A DNA stretch of 18,447 nucleotides, taken from an uncultured Oscillospiraceae bacterium. GTDB lineage: Bacteria; Bacillota; Clostridia; Oscillospirales; Acutalibacteraceae. The stretch is from assembly GCA_900547275.1 (NCBI GenBank), contig URGA01000037.1, positions 1 to 18,447 of the forward strand, in the 5' to 3' direction. The translations under genes were made by a program, and so were the position numbers. Numbering within the stretch: position 1 is the stretch's first letter; every line of letters starts with the position of its first letter. This document shows, piece by piece, positions 7,491 to 14,740 of this stretch. The notes beneath the pieces are model-generated. The model did no database searches. It was given only the letters and a program-made list of their open reading frames with translations, and was not told the origin of the DNA.

Positions 7491-7519
7491 TTGACTTTTT
7501 TTGATTATAGTGTTATATT
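7491..7519 (+). promoter_or_regulatory. Promoter of the YcxB-like gene
   Basis: TTGACT (7491-7496), a 17-nt spacer and TATATT (7514-7519) give a good sigma-A type promoter. The expected transcription start, near 7526, places the ATG at 7572 about 46 nt downstream. Confidence 0.65.
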
Positions 7520-7571
7520 TATGAATGTTATATTGTTAAATGAAATAAGCGTTAAGAAAGAGAAGATATTT

Positions 7572-8051
7572 ATGGATAATTATTTGTTCGAGACGAAAAC
7601 AATTTTAACGTATGATGTGTATAGAAAGTTTAGCTTTGAAGCTGCAAGGAAAACAAAATTTGCGGTTGTTCTAATCGTTTATGAGGTTATTGTACTGCTT
7701 TTAGCTATAGCTTCTATTATTATGTAGAGTTATACTATTTTTATTGAATTAGCCGTATTGTTAATTATTTTTCCGCTGCTTACATATTTGATAAGGATTA
7801 GAGCTATAAACAAGATTTATTATAGTAATAAAGTGGCTTTAAATCAGGAATATATTATTAGATTTTACCCTGATTGTATTGTCAGAATAACAGATAATTC
7901 TACGGCGAACTTTAAGTACGATCAGTTATACAAAGTTAATGAGTCTAAAGAAAATTTCTATATAATGATTTCTGCCAATCAGGGTATACCAATCATAAAA
8001 AGTAATTGCTCGCCCGAGTTGATTGAGTTTATAAGAAAACTTAAAAGATAA
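7572..8051 (+). pseudogene. YcxB-like membrane protein gene interrupted by an in-frame TAG
   Basis: Reading one frame from the ATG at 7572 to the TAA at 8049-8051 gives about 159 codons, typical of YcxB-like proteins, but codon 52 is TAG (7725-7727). Upstream lies a FETKTILTYDVYRKFSFEAARKT start and a hydrophobic helix (VVLIVYEVIVLLLAIASIIM). Immediately downstream, in the same frame, is a second hydrophobic helix (LAVLLIIFPLLTYLI), then the soluble YcxB-type domain with IYYSNKVAL, YIIRFYPDCIVR, FKYDQLYKVNESKENFYIMI and a final ELIEFIRKLKR. Both halves are otherwise intact, so this looks like a recent single-base nonsense change (or a sequencing error) rather than old decay. A separate restart at TTG 7758 would lack a ribosome binding site. 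Family function is unknown. Confidence 0.65.
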
Positions 8052-8056
8052 AAAAT

Positions 8057-8091
8057 CCGTCTTTGGTGTTTCTGCCAAAGACGGTGTTTTT
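8057..8091. terminator. Bidirectional terminator between the YcxB-like gene and lysR
   Basis: CCGTCTTTGG (8057-8066) and CCAAAGACGG (8075-8084) form a perfect 10-bp stem with an 8-nt loop. TGTTTTTTT follows on the plus strand; on the minus strand the stem is followed by ATTTTTTAT, so it serves both convergent genes. Confidence 0.92.
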
Positions 8092-8973
8092 TTATGCGTT
8101 TATAAATTCTTTGCTGATTTGGCGGTATTCAGGAGCAAAAACGCTTCCTCTGTTCCAAATAAATGTGAAATTATGCTGGATTGAAAAATCGTCGAGCGAT
8201 ATCTCCCTCAGATTTCCGTTTTTGATTTCTTCCTCAACAGCCGCTTTATACAAAAATGTAATTCCGCAGTCTTGTTTAACCAGATTTACAATCAAATGTA
8301 TATTTTCTGCTTCCGTTATGTTAAAAAAGTCAGAAACACTGACATTTCTTGCTTCAAGATTTTTTTCCAGAATATCTCTTGTGCCAGAGCCGCTTTCGCG
8401 GACGATCAGCCTTTCTGGAAGCAGGTCAGTAAGCAGTTTGACTTTTTTGGCGAATTTATGAGCAGATGAGCATACGGGAATATATTCTTCTGATTTGTAT
8501 ATATAGCTTTCAAACAAGTCAGAATTAAAATTACCCTCAACAACGGCAATATCAAGTTTGCCCTCTGTAAGCATTTTTGAAAGCTCTGCCGTATTAGCAA
8601 AATATATGCGTATATCTGTTTCAGGGTGATTTTTTATATACTTTGAAAGCGGATTTGCGATTACGTATTCACCGATTGTTAGGGTCACACCGATTTTCAG
8701 CGATTTCCTTTCTTTAGCAGAGTTTTGTATTCTGCTGATTATTGATGCTTCATCATCGTTGATTACTGTCATTGTGGCTTTAAGTATTTTTCCGGCAGGG
8801 GTAAGTTTTATTTTTTTTCCGTCTCTTTCAAACAGTTTTTCTCCGTAGTGCTCTTCAAGAAAACGGATGTGCTGTGATACTGCCGGTTGAGTAATGTGAA
8901 GCTCTTCCGCGGCGTATGTAAAGTTCATATGGCGGCATACGCTTAAAAAAGTAATTATTCTGAAATCAAGCAT
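8092..8973 (-). CDS. LysR-family transcriptional regulator
   Basis: A 293-residue LysR-type regulator. The N-terminal winged helix (residues 1-60) has the classic FTYAAEELHITQPAVSQHIRFLE helix-turn-helix followed by GEKLFERDGKKIKLTPAG. The rest is the periplasmic-binding-protein-like effector domain, from SLKIGVTLTIGEYV onward, with the RESGSGTRDILE segment typical of the CysL/YeiE-like subgroup. The ATG at 8973 is chosen because AAGGAG precedes it by six nt. An in-frame ATG at 9003 overlaps the predicted -10 and lacks a ribosome binding site. It diverges from the YeiH-type gene, the arrangement also known for yeiE-yeiH, so it probably controls that gene and itself. The ligand is not evident. 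Confidence 0.92.
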   Translation of the reverse strand: MLDFRIITFLSVCRHMNFTYAAEELHITQPAVSQHIRFLEEHYGEKLFERDGKKIKLTPAGKILKATMTVINDDEASIISRIQNSAKERKSLKIGVTLTIGEYVIANPLSKYIKNHPETDIRIYFANTAELSKMLTEGKLDIAVVEGNFNSDLFESYIYKSEEYIPVCSSAHKFAKKVKLLTDLLPERLIVRESGSGTRDILEKNLEARNVSVSDFFNITEAENIHLIVNLVKQDCGITFLYKAAVEEEIKNGNLREISLDDFSIQHNFTFIWNRGSVFAPEYRQISKEFINA

Positions 8974-8998
8974 GATTTGCTCCTTAAGCTTTTTATTT

Positions 8999-9027
8999 AT
9001 CATAACAGATACTTATCAATATATCAA
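8999..9027 (-). promoter_or_regulatory. Promoter of the lysR gene
   Basis: On the minus strand, TTGATA (9022-9027), a 17-nt spacer and TATGAT (8999-9004) with TGT in front (extended -10) give a good promoter. It points to a start near 8992, about 19 nt ahead of the ATG at 8973. Confidence 0.65.
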
Positions 9028-9030
9028 TAT
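9015..9030. repeat. Tandem ATCAATAT repeat, candidate LysR operator
   Basis: Two exact, adjacent copies of ATCAATAT occupy 9015-9022 and 9023-9030. They overlap the -35 of lysR and lie about 42-57 nt upstream of the likely yeiH start site, the usual place for a LysR-type regulator to repress itself and activate the divergent gene. Confidence 0.45.
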
Positions 9031-9037
9031 AAATAAT

Positions 9038-9066
9038 TTTTCATTTTGAAAGAATTGGTATATAAT
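9038..9066 (+). promoter_or_regulatory. Promoter of the yeiH-like gene
   Basis: A perfect -10, TATAAT (9061-9066), is preceded at 17 nt by the weak -35 TTTTCA (9038-9043). A nearby TGG-TATATA (9056-9064) could alternatively act as an extended -10. A weak -35 fits an activator-dependent promoter. Confidence 0.55.
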
Positions 9067-9099
9067 ACCTTTGAACTTAAAGAAAAGAGGTAACAGACA

Positions 9100-10131
9100 A
9101 TGAGTTTTATTAAGAAAAACGCACCGGGAATTCTTTTGTGCCTTGCAATTGCAATTCCGTCATGGTTTCTTGGAACTGCGTTTCCAATCGTAGGAGGAGC
9201 AGTAATAGCAATTCTCGCAGGTATGGTTCTTACTCTGATTATAAAAAATAAAGGTGTGCTTGAATCCGGAATTAAATTTACTTCTAAAAAGGTACTCCAG
9301 TGGGCCGTTGTCCTTCTCGGCTTTGGAATGGATTTAAATGTTGTTCTTGAAACAGGAAAGCAGTCACTTCCGATTATTGTCTGCACGATAACAATTTCTC
9401 TTGTTGTTGCTTTCTTGCTTAATAAAGTAGTTAAAATGCCTTCAAAGGTTGCAACGCTTATCGGCGTAGGCTCTTCAATCTGCGGCGGCTCTGCAATCGC
9501 TGCAACGGCGCCGGTTATTGACGCAGACGAAGAAGAAGTTGCCCAGTCGATTTCTGTAATATTTCTTTTTAACGTTTTGGCGGCGCTCCTTTTTCCGTCA
9601 TTTGGTCAGTTGATCGGATTTGATACAACCTCCGGCGAGGCTTTCGGTATATTTGCCGGTACCGCTGTTAATGATATGTCATCAGTAACAGCCACAGCTT
9701 CAACATGGGACGGAATGTTCAACCTTGGTACGGCCACACTTGATAAAGCGGTTACAGTTAAGATGACAAGAACTCTTGCAATAATTCCTATTACTCTGGT
9801 ACTTGCACTTATCCGTACTAAGAAAGAAAAGAACAGCGGCGCAGGACAGGTAAATCTTAAAAAGATTTTTCCATTTTTTATTCTGTTTTTCATAGCCGCT
9901 TCGGTTATTACAACCATTGCAGTAAGCAGGGGAGTATCTGCTAATGTTTTTGACCCGCTTAAGACTTTGAGTAAGTTTATGATTGTTATGGCAATGGCAG
10001 CAATAGGAATGAATACAAACATTGTAAAACTTGTAAAAAGCGGCGCAAAGCCAATTCTTCTCGGCTTCTGCTGCTGGGTAAGTATTACCGGTATAAGCCT
10101 TCTTCTCCAGCACGTTATGGGCCTTGTATAA
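9100..10131 (+). CDS. YeiH/UPF0324-family membrane protein (putative sulfate exporter family)
   Basis: A 343-residue integral membrane protein of the YeiH (UPF0324, conserved hypothetical 698) family, often annotated as a putative sulfate exporter although biochemical support is thin. About ten hydrophobic segments are visible. Family blocks include GAVIAILAGMVL, KVLQWAVVLLGFGMDL (about 64-79), the glycine-rich GVGSSICGGSAIAATAPVI (about 122-140) with the following DADEEEVAQSIS, GIFAGTAVNDMSSVTA (about 186-201) and KFMIVMAMAAIGMNTN near the C-terminus. The ATG has AAGAGG at 9085-9090. It diverges from the LysR gene and ends in a bidirectional terminator, so the two form a self-contained regulator-transporter pair. 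The substrate is unknown; a sulfur compound is the best guess from the family. Confidence 0.9.
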   Translation: MSFIKKNAPGILLCLAIAIPSWFLGTAFPIVGGAVIAILAGMVLTLIIKNKGVLESGIKFTSKKVLQWAVVLLGFGMDLNVVLETGKQSLPIIVCTITISLVVAFLLNKVVKMPSKVATLIGVGSSICGGSAIAATAPVIDADEEEVAQSISVIFLFNVLAALLFPSFGQLIGFDTTSGEAFGIFAGTAVNDMSSVTATASTWDGMFNLGTATLDKAVTVKMTRTLAIIPITLVLALIRTKKEKNSGAGQVNLKKIFPFFILFFIAASVITTIAVSRGVSANVFDPLKTLSKFMIVMAMAAIGMNTNIVKLVKSGAKPILLGFCCWVSITGISLLLQHVMGLV

Positions 10132-10144
10132 ATTGTTAGATATA

Positions 10145-10178
10145 AAAAAAGCTGAAGCAATTGCTTCAGCTTTTTTGT
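10145..10178. terminator. Bidirectional terminator between yeiH and the rex operon
   Basis: GCTGAAGCAA (10151-10160) runs straight into its reverse complement TTGCTTCAGC (10161-10170), flanked by an A-run on the left and a T-run on the right. It is a symmetric terminator for the two converging transcripts. Confidence 0.95.
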
Positions 10179-10185
10179 TTTGTTA

Positions 10186-10875
10186 TTATTCGTTTTCTTC
10201 GTCTACGAAATAAGCGCCTGATTCCAATACCACAATAGCGTATTTGCCAAACTTATGGTAACGCTTTACGCGTTGTGAGAATGAGCGGTAATCTGATACG
10301 GTGTAATTAAAACCGTCAATCTTTCTAATTTTGTTACCGCCGCAGGCAACATAAAGATTACCGTCATCATAGCAAATATGCTGTGGAGAAATAAACGTGT
10401 CGGCGTCCTTTCCTCCGATTCTCAAATCAACCTTCATGTTCTGGCATGAATATCTTATAACGGCGTTTTCGTTTGGACAAACGCTCCAAAAATATTTTTC
10501 TTCCAGCGCAAGATGTTTTATTGTTTCATCGTGATACTGAAAAACACCGCTCCATTCAAGTTCGCCTTCACGGTCAAAAATTCCCGCCTCACCGTTTGGA
10601 TAAACAACAAGCACACGCCTGTCATAAAGCACCGCGGCATCACACTGAACAAAGTTCGGGCACGCTTCGCTTATCGCCTTGTAAGACGAACCGAATTTTT
10701 TCAGCAAATATGCGCTTTTTGTAATGACTTCGGGCGATTTTGTTTCAAAGTTTATAACGGTATAACTAACTTTGTATTGAAGAGAGTTAGGAAGCGGACG
10801 TTTTTCTACTAATACCGCCGCGTGCTCACTGTAGGGAAGAATATCAACGATTTCTTTAGTGCTGATTAGTTCCAA
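10186..10875 (-). CDS. Unknown protein with NHL/beta-propeller-like repeats, last gene of the rex operon
   Basis: A 229-residue soluble protein that I do not recognise as a named family. It is beta-rich. Residues about 152-187 carry an NHL-like repeat: RIGGKD, then FISPQHICYDDGNLYVACGG, then NKIRKID. Earlier segments (CDAAVLYDRRVLVVYPNGEAGIFD, about 78-101) look like weaker propeller blades. There is no signal peptide or membrane segment, so it is probably cytoplasmic. The start is TTG: GGAGGG sits six nt upstream and no other start codon nearby has a ribosome binding site. It begins 17 nt after the rex stop on the same strand, so it is likely co-transcribed with acn-icd-rex. Propellers of this type usually bind proteins or small ligands; no catalytic motif is visible. 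Confidence 0.75.
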   Translation of the reverse strand: MELISTKEIVDILPYSEHAAVLVEKRPLPNSLQYKVSYTVINFETKSPEVITKSAYLLKKFGSSYKAISEACPNFVQCDAAVLYDRRVLVVYPNGEAGIFDREGELEWSGVFQYHDETIKHLALEEKYFWSVCPNENAVIRYSCQNMKVDLRIGGKDADTFISPQHICYDDGNLYVACGGNKIRKIDGFNYTVSDYRSFSQRVKRYHKFGKYAIVVLESGAYFVDEENE

Positions 10876-10892
10876 GGTGATCCCTCCTGATG

Positions 10893-11537
10893 TCAGTCTT
10901 GGGAAAGTGAAGTGTTGGTTAAGTAACCAAGCGTCAGGAGACTGTCGTTCAAATGAACGTTTTCAACCAAAACTTCCGGGTGCGCCATGGCAATATCATA
11001 GTTGCTGAAATTCCAGAAACTCTTTACGCCGAGGTGTACCAGCATATCTGTGATTTCCTGCATATCACTGCCGGGAATGCAGATAACGGCGCAAACCGGG
11101 TGATTGTCGATGCAGAAATTCTCCAAATAATTTATATGCCTTACGGGAATTCCTTTTATCATGTTGCCGCAGATAGCTTCATTCTTGTCAAAAATTCCGA
11201 TAAGTTTGAAGCCGCTGTTTTTATTGAAAATTTTATTTGATACGGCCTTGCCCAGATTTCCTGCGCCGATAAGTATGGTCTTCAGTTCCTTGTCAACGCA
11301 GAGAATTTCGCCGATTTTCTTTTGGAGCTCAGGAACGTTGTAGCCATAGCCCTGCTGGCCGAATCCGCCGAAACTGTTGAAGTCGTGGCGGATCTGGGAA
11401 GCGGTAAGCCCCATTCTGTCAGCAAGTTCTTTAGAACTTATACGAACTATTCCGTTGTCTTTTAGGCTCTGCAAAAATCTGTAATATCTGGGAAGTCTTT
11501 TAATTACCGATATGGAAATGTCTTCTCTCTTTTCCAC
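10893..11537 (-). CDS. rex: Redox-sensing transcriptional repressor Rex
   Basis: Rex binds DNA when NADH/NAD+ is low and is released by NADH, derepressing fermentation genes. The product has 214 residues, normal length. The N-terminal winged helix (about 1-75) includes the family opening VIKRLPRYYRFL, RISSKELADRMGLTASQIRHDFNSFG and the characteristic GGFGQQGYGYNV. The Rossmann domain follows with GAGNLG (91-96), IGIFD (D117 for NAD ribose) and the C-terminal domain-swapped helix region (PEVLVENVHLNDSLLTLGYL). The start is GTG with GAGAGGT about eight nt upstream. It is the third gene of the acn-icd-rex operon, 30 nt after icd, and a dyad of Rex-operator type lies at the operon promoter, suggesting autoregulation. 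Confidence 0.96.
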   Translation of the reverse strand: MEKREDISISVIKRLPRYYRFLQSLKDNGIVRISSKELADRMGLTASQIRHDFNSFGGFGQQGYGYNVPELQKKIGEILCVDKELKTILIGAGNLGKAVSNKIFNKNSGFKLIGIFDKNEAICGNMIKGIPVRHINYLENFCIDNHPVCAVICIPGSDMQEITDMLVHLGVKSFWNFSNYDIAMAHPEVLVENVHLNDSLLTLGYLTNTSLSQD

Positions 11538-11567
11538 ACTTTTTACCTCTCTGAAGCTGTAAAAATA

Positions 11568-12743
11568 TTATTTGGTCATCTCAGTTATTGTCTGCATAAC
11601 GTAGTCGCCGAATTCACTGCATGTGCAGCCGTCCTCACGTCCGGTGATAACAAGCTTTTTCTCTTCAAACATGCATTTGTCAAGAGCCGCTTCAAGTGCG
11701 TCAGCCTGCTTTTGATAGCCGATGTGTGAAAGAAGCATAACTGTTGCTCTGAGCATTGAGCAGGGGTCTGCGTACTTGCCTCTGCCTTCTTTTATCATAC
11801 GGGGAGCAGAACCGTGGATTGCTTCAAACATTGCATATTTCTTACCAATGTTTGCTGAGCCTGCAGTTCCTACGCCGCCCTGGAATTCAGCAGCTTCGTC
11901 TGTGATGATATCGCCGTAAAGATTGGGCAGAACGAATACTTTGAAATCCTTTCTGCGCATCGGGTCGATAAGTTTTGCTGTTGTGATGTCAACATACCAG
12001 TCGTCTGTAACGATGTCGGGGTATTCCTCGCCGATCTTCTGAGCAGTTTTAAGAAATTTACCATCAGTTGTTTTGATGATATTTGCCTTTGTGATGATTG
12101 AAACCTTGCCCTTGTGGTTCTTCTTAGCGTATTCATACGCAAGACGGGCAATTCTTTCACAGCCTTCCTGAGTAGCAACTGTAAAGTCTACTGCAAGATC
12201 GTCAGTGATATTAACGCCGTGAGAGCCTACTGCGTAGCCGCCTTCTGTGTTTTCACGGAAGAAGGTCCAGTCGATACCTTCCTCGGGTACTTTTACCGGG
12301 CGCATGTTGGCAAACAGATCAAGCTCCTTACGCATTGCAACGTTTGCTGACTCAACGTTCGGCCACGGATCGCCTGCTCGGGGAGTTGTTGTGGGGCCTT
12401 TAAGGATAACTTTGCATGCCTTCAGTTCAGCAAGTACGTCGTCAGGGATAGCTTTGTTGCAAGCCGCTCTGTTTTCAATTGTAAGGCCGTCAATTTCCTT
12501 AAATTTGATTTTTCCGCTTTCTACTTCGTCTTTAAGCAGGAAATTTAATACTCTTTCGCTTTCTTTTGTGATAATCGGTCCAATACCGTCGCCGCCGCAG
12601 ATACCGATAACGATGGTATCAAGGGCGTCAAAATCGGTGAAGTCTTTTTCTTCTCTGATTTTCTTTGCGCGGGCAAGCTGACCTTCCATGAGTGCACGGA
12701 ATTTTTCAACTGCCTCGTCAATAGCTTTTTTCTCGTCTGTCAT
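11568..12743 (-). CDS. icd: Isocitrate dehydrogenase (isocitrate/isopropylmalate family)
   Basis: A 391-residue beta-decarboxylating dehydrogenase, assigned as isocitrate dehydrogenase because it follows aconitase and keeps the isocitrate pocket. Using E. coli Icd as reference, S132, N134 and R138 (SANVAMR), R148, R163, Y170, K219, D252, D278 and D282 are all present. GGDGIGP (50-56) and NLYGDIITD are the family signatures. A charged helical extension of about 40 residues precedes the core. In the cofactor loop the sequence is HGSAPRM, so the positions equivalent to E. coli K344/Y345 are R/M, neither the NADP pair (Lys-Tyr) nor the usual NAD pair (Asp-Ile). The ATG has AGGAGA seven nt upstream and lies 17 nt after acn. 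It makes 2-oxoglutarate for glutamate synthesis. Confidence 0.9.
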   Translation of the reverse strand: MTDEKKAIDEAVEKFRALMEGQLARAKKIREEKDFTDFDALDTIVIGICGGDGIGPIITKESERVLNFLLKDEVESGKIKFKEIDGLTIENRAACNKAIPDDVLAELKACKVILKGPTTTPRAGDPWPNVESANVAMRKELDLFANMRPVKVPEEGIDWTFFRENTEGGYAVGSHGVNITDDLAVDFTVATQEGCERIARLAYEYAKKNHKGKVSIITKANIIKTTDGKFLKTAQKIGEEYPDIVTDDWYVDITTAKLIDPMRRKDFKVFVLPNLYGDIITDEAAEFQGGVGTAGSANIGKKYAMFEAIHGSAPRMIKEGRGKYADPCSMLRATVMLLSHIGYQKQADALEAALDKCMFEEKKLVITGREDGCTCSEFGDYVMQTITEMTK

Positions 12744-12760
12744 GATTTTATCTCCTGAAA

Positions 12761-14698
12761 TTATTTATTGTTTTCTCTTGTGTAGTCAAGAAGACCGCCG
12801 CAGAGAAGCATTGCTCTCTGGCGCTGTGAAAGGTGACTGTCGTTAAGTTTGTATTCTTCGCCATTAGTGATGTTCTTGAGAACTACCGGTTTGTTGTTTT
12901 CCATGCAGTCGCGGATGTCTGAAAGTTCAAGTTCATCCATCTGGTCAATCTTGTCGTAATCATCTTCGTTAGCGAATGTAAAGGGGAGAATACCAGCGTT
13001 AACAAGGTTTGCAACGTGAATACGAGCAAATGACTTTGTGATAACAGCCTTAACTCCGAGATAAAGAGGAACAAGAGCCGCATGTTCTCTTGATGAACCC
13101 TGGCCGTAGTTAGCTCCGCCGATGATTATACCTTTGCCTTCAGCCTTAATTCTTTCGGGGAATGTTTCGTCGCAAACACCGAAGCAGAAGCGGCTGAGAT
13201 AAGGAATGTTTGAACGGTAGGGCAGAATTTTTGCGCCTGCGGGCATAATGTGGTCTGTTGTAATATTGTCGCCGACCTTAAGAATTGCCTTTGCTCTGAT
13301 GTCCTTCGGCAGAGGTTCTGTGGCAGGGAACGGCTTAATGTTCGGCCCGCGGAGAACTTCAACGTTTTTAGCTTCTTCAGGAGTTGCGGGAGCTTCAATC
13401 ATGTTGTCGTTGATTATGAATTTTTCGGGCATCTTTACATCGGGAGCTTCACCGAGTTCTCTCGGGTCAGTAAGATAGCCTGTAAGAGCAGAAGCTGCTG
13501 CAACTTCAGGAGATACAAGGTAAATGCTTGCGTCCTTTGTTCCGCTGCGTCCTTCAAAGTTACGGTTAAATGTACGAAGTGAAACGCCGCCGCTGTTGGG
13601 TGACTGGCCCATGCCGATGCAGGGACCGCAGGCAGACTCGAGAATTCTTGCGCCTGCGTCAATCATATCGCTGAGTGCTCCGTTGCGTGCAAGCATATTG
13701 AGAACCTGCTTTGAACCGGGAGCGATGCAAAGAGAAACAGTAGGATCAACAGTTTTGCCTTTGAGGATGGAAGCGACCTTCATCATGTCAACATAGGAAG
13801 AGTTTGTGCATGAGCCGATAGCGACCTGGTCAACCTTGATTTTGCCGATTTCGTCAGTTGTCTTAACTTTGTCGGGCATATGGGGGCAAGCCGCCATAGG
13901 GGTAAGAGAACAAAGGTCAATATCGATAACCTCGTCATAAACAGCGTCGCTGTCAGGAAGTATCTCAGTCCAGTCTTCCTCACGTCCCTGTGCTTTAAGG
14001 AATGCAAGGGTGATTTCGTCTGAGGGGAAGATCGAAGTTGTTGCGCCAAGTTCAGCGCCCATGTTGGTGATGGTAGCGCGTTCGGGAACAGAAAGCGTCT
14101 TTACGCCTTCGCCGCCGTACTCAATGATCTTGCCAACGCCGCCCTTAACGGACATTCTGCGGAGAACTTCAAGAATAATGTCTTTCGCAGATACCCACGG
14201 CTTAAGATAGCCGGTAAGGTTGATGCGAGTCATTGTGGGCATCGGAATGTAGTATGTGCCGCCGCCCATGGCAACTGCAACGTCAAGGCCGCCGGCGCCC
14301 ATAGCAAGCATGCCGATACCGCCGCCTGTAGGAGTGTGGCTGTCAGAGCCGATGAGCGTTTTGCCGGGAATTCCGAAACGCTCAAGATGAACCTGATGGC
14401 AGATTCCGTTTCCTGGTCTTGAAAAATAAATGCCGTGCTTTTTTGTTACGGTTTGGATGTAACGGTGGTCGTCAGCGTTTTCAAAACCGGTCTGAAGTGT
14501 GTTGTGGTCAATGTAAGCAACGGAACGTTCCGTCTTAACTCGGTCAACGCCCATGGCTTCAAATTCAAGATAAGCCATTGTACCCGTAGCGTCCTGAGTC
14601 AGAGTCTGGTCGATTCTGAGGCCGATTTCTTTTCCGGGTATCATTTCACCTTCTACAAGGTGAGATTTAATCAGTTTTTGTGCGAGTGTTAAACTCAT
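12761..14698 (-). CDS. acn: Aconitate hydratase
   Basis: Aconitase interconverts citrate and isocitrate with a [4Fe-4S] cluster. The product has 645 residues, matching the shorter single-chain aconitases with fused swivel domain. Visible features are IGSDSHTPTGGGIGMLAMGAGG (the strictly conserved DSH at 119-121), the cluster cysteines C297 (GSCTNS), C357 and C360 (ESACGPCIGMG), and the swivel-domain block GGANYGQGSSREHAAL (about 528-543) with the catalytic serine and arginine. DITTDHIMPAG-type residues appear as NITTDHIMPAG. The ATG at 14698 has AGGAGGA nine nt upstream; an in-frame TTG at 14725 lies ahead of that ribosome binding site and is rejected. It is the first gene of the acn-icd-rex operon. 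No citrate synthase gene is in the window. Confidence 0.96.
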   Translation of the reverse strand: MSLTLAQKLIKSHLVEGEMIPGKEIGLRIDQTLTQDATGTMAYLEFEAMGVDRVKTERSVAYIDHNTLQTGFENADDHRYIQTVTKKHGIYFSRPGNGICHQVHLERFGIPGKTLIGSDSHTPTGGGIGMLAMGAGGLDVAVAMGGGTYYIPMPTMTRINLTGYLKPWVSAKDIILEVLRRMSVKGGVGKIIEYGGEGVKTLSVPERATITNMGAELGATTSIFPSDEITLAFLKAQGREEDWTEILPDSDAVYDEVIDIDLCSLTPMAACPHMPDKVKTTDEIGKIKVDQVAIGSCTNSSYVDMMKVASILKGKTVDPTVSLCIAPGSKQVLNMLARNGALSDMIDAGARILESACGPCIGMGQSPNSGGVSLRTFNRNFEGRSGTKDASIYLVSPEVAAASALTGYLTDPRELGEAPDVKMPEKFIINDNMIEAPATPEEAKNVEVLRGPNIKPFPATEPLPKDIRAKAILKVGDNITTDHIMPAGAKILPYRSNIPYLSRFCFGVCDETFPERIKAEGKGIIIGGANYGQGSSREHAALVPLYLGVKAVITKSFARIHVANLVNAGILPFTFANEDDYDKIDQMDELELSDIRDCMENNKPVVLKNITNGEEYKLNDSHLSQRQRAMLLCGGLLDYTRENNK

Positions 14699-14717
14699 TG
14701 ATAAAAATCCTCCTGAC

Positions 14718-14736
14718 TTGTACAAAAAATTAACAA
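14718..14736. promoter_or_regulatory. Candidate Rex-type operator at the acn-icd-rex start site
   Basis: Read on the minus strand the segment is TTGTTAATTTTTTGTACAA. It begins with an exact Rex half-site (TTGTTAA) and ends in ACAA, 19 bp in total rather than the usual 18, with a poor second half. CTTGT/ACAAG adds one more outer pair. It spans the expected transcription start just downstream of the -10, where a repressor would act. Confidence 0.35.
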
Positions 14737-14740
14737 GCCT

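Larger units (their letters stand above)
7166..7571. other. AT-rich gene-free stretch between the DUF1835 gene and the YcxB-like gene
   Basis: These 406 bases contain no convincing coding sequence on either strand. They hold the 5' leader of the DUF1835 gene, the inverted repeats at 7234-7294, a long-loop hairpin at 7338-7387 and the promoter of the YcxB-like gene at 7491-7519. Two upstream start codons in the YcxB frame (7476, 7521) precede or overlap the promoter or predicted start site. Confidence 0.7.

Noticed and set aside
7476..7571. Longer start for the YcxB-like gene at 7476 or 7521
   Set aside because: The first start lies upstream of the predicted promoter and the second overlaps its downstream edge; neither has a ribosome binding site, and the added residues do not resemble the family.
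7725..7727. TAG read as pyrrolysine or by programmed readthrough
   Set aside because: No pylT/pylBCDS genes, no PYLIS-like context and no functional reason in a transmembrane segment; nonsense mutation or sequencing error is simpler.
9606..10160. A 184-residue open frame opposite the yeiH-like gene
   Set aside because: It runs through the bidirectional terminator and mirrors a membrane protein gene; no start signal or family resemblance.
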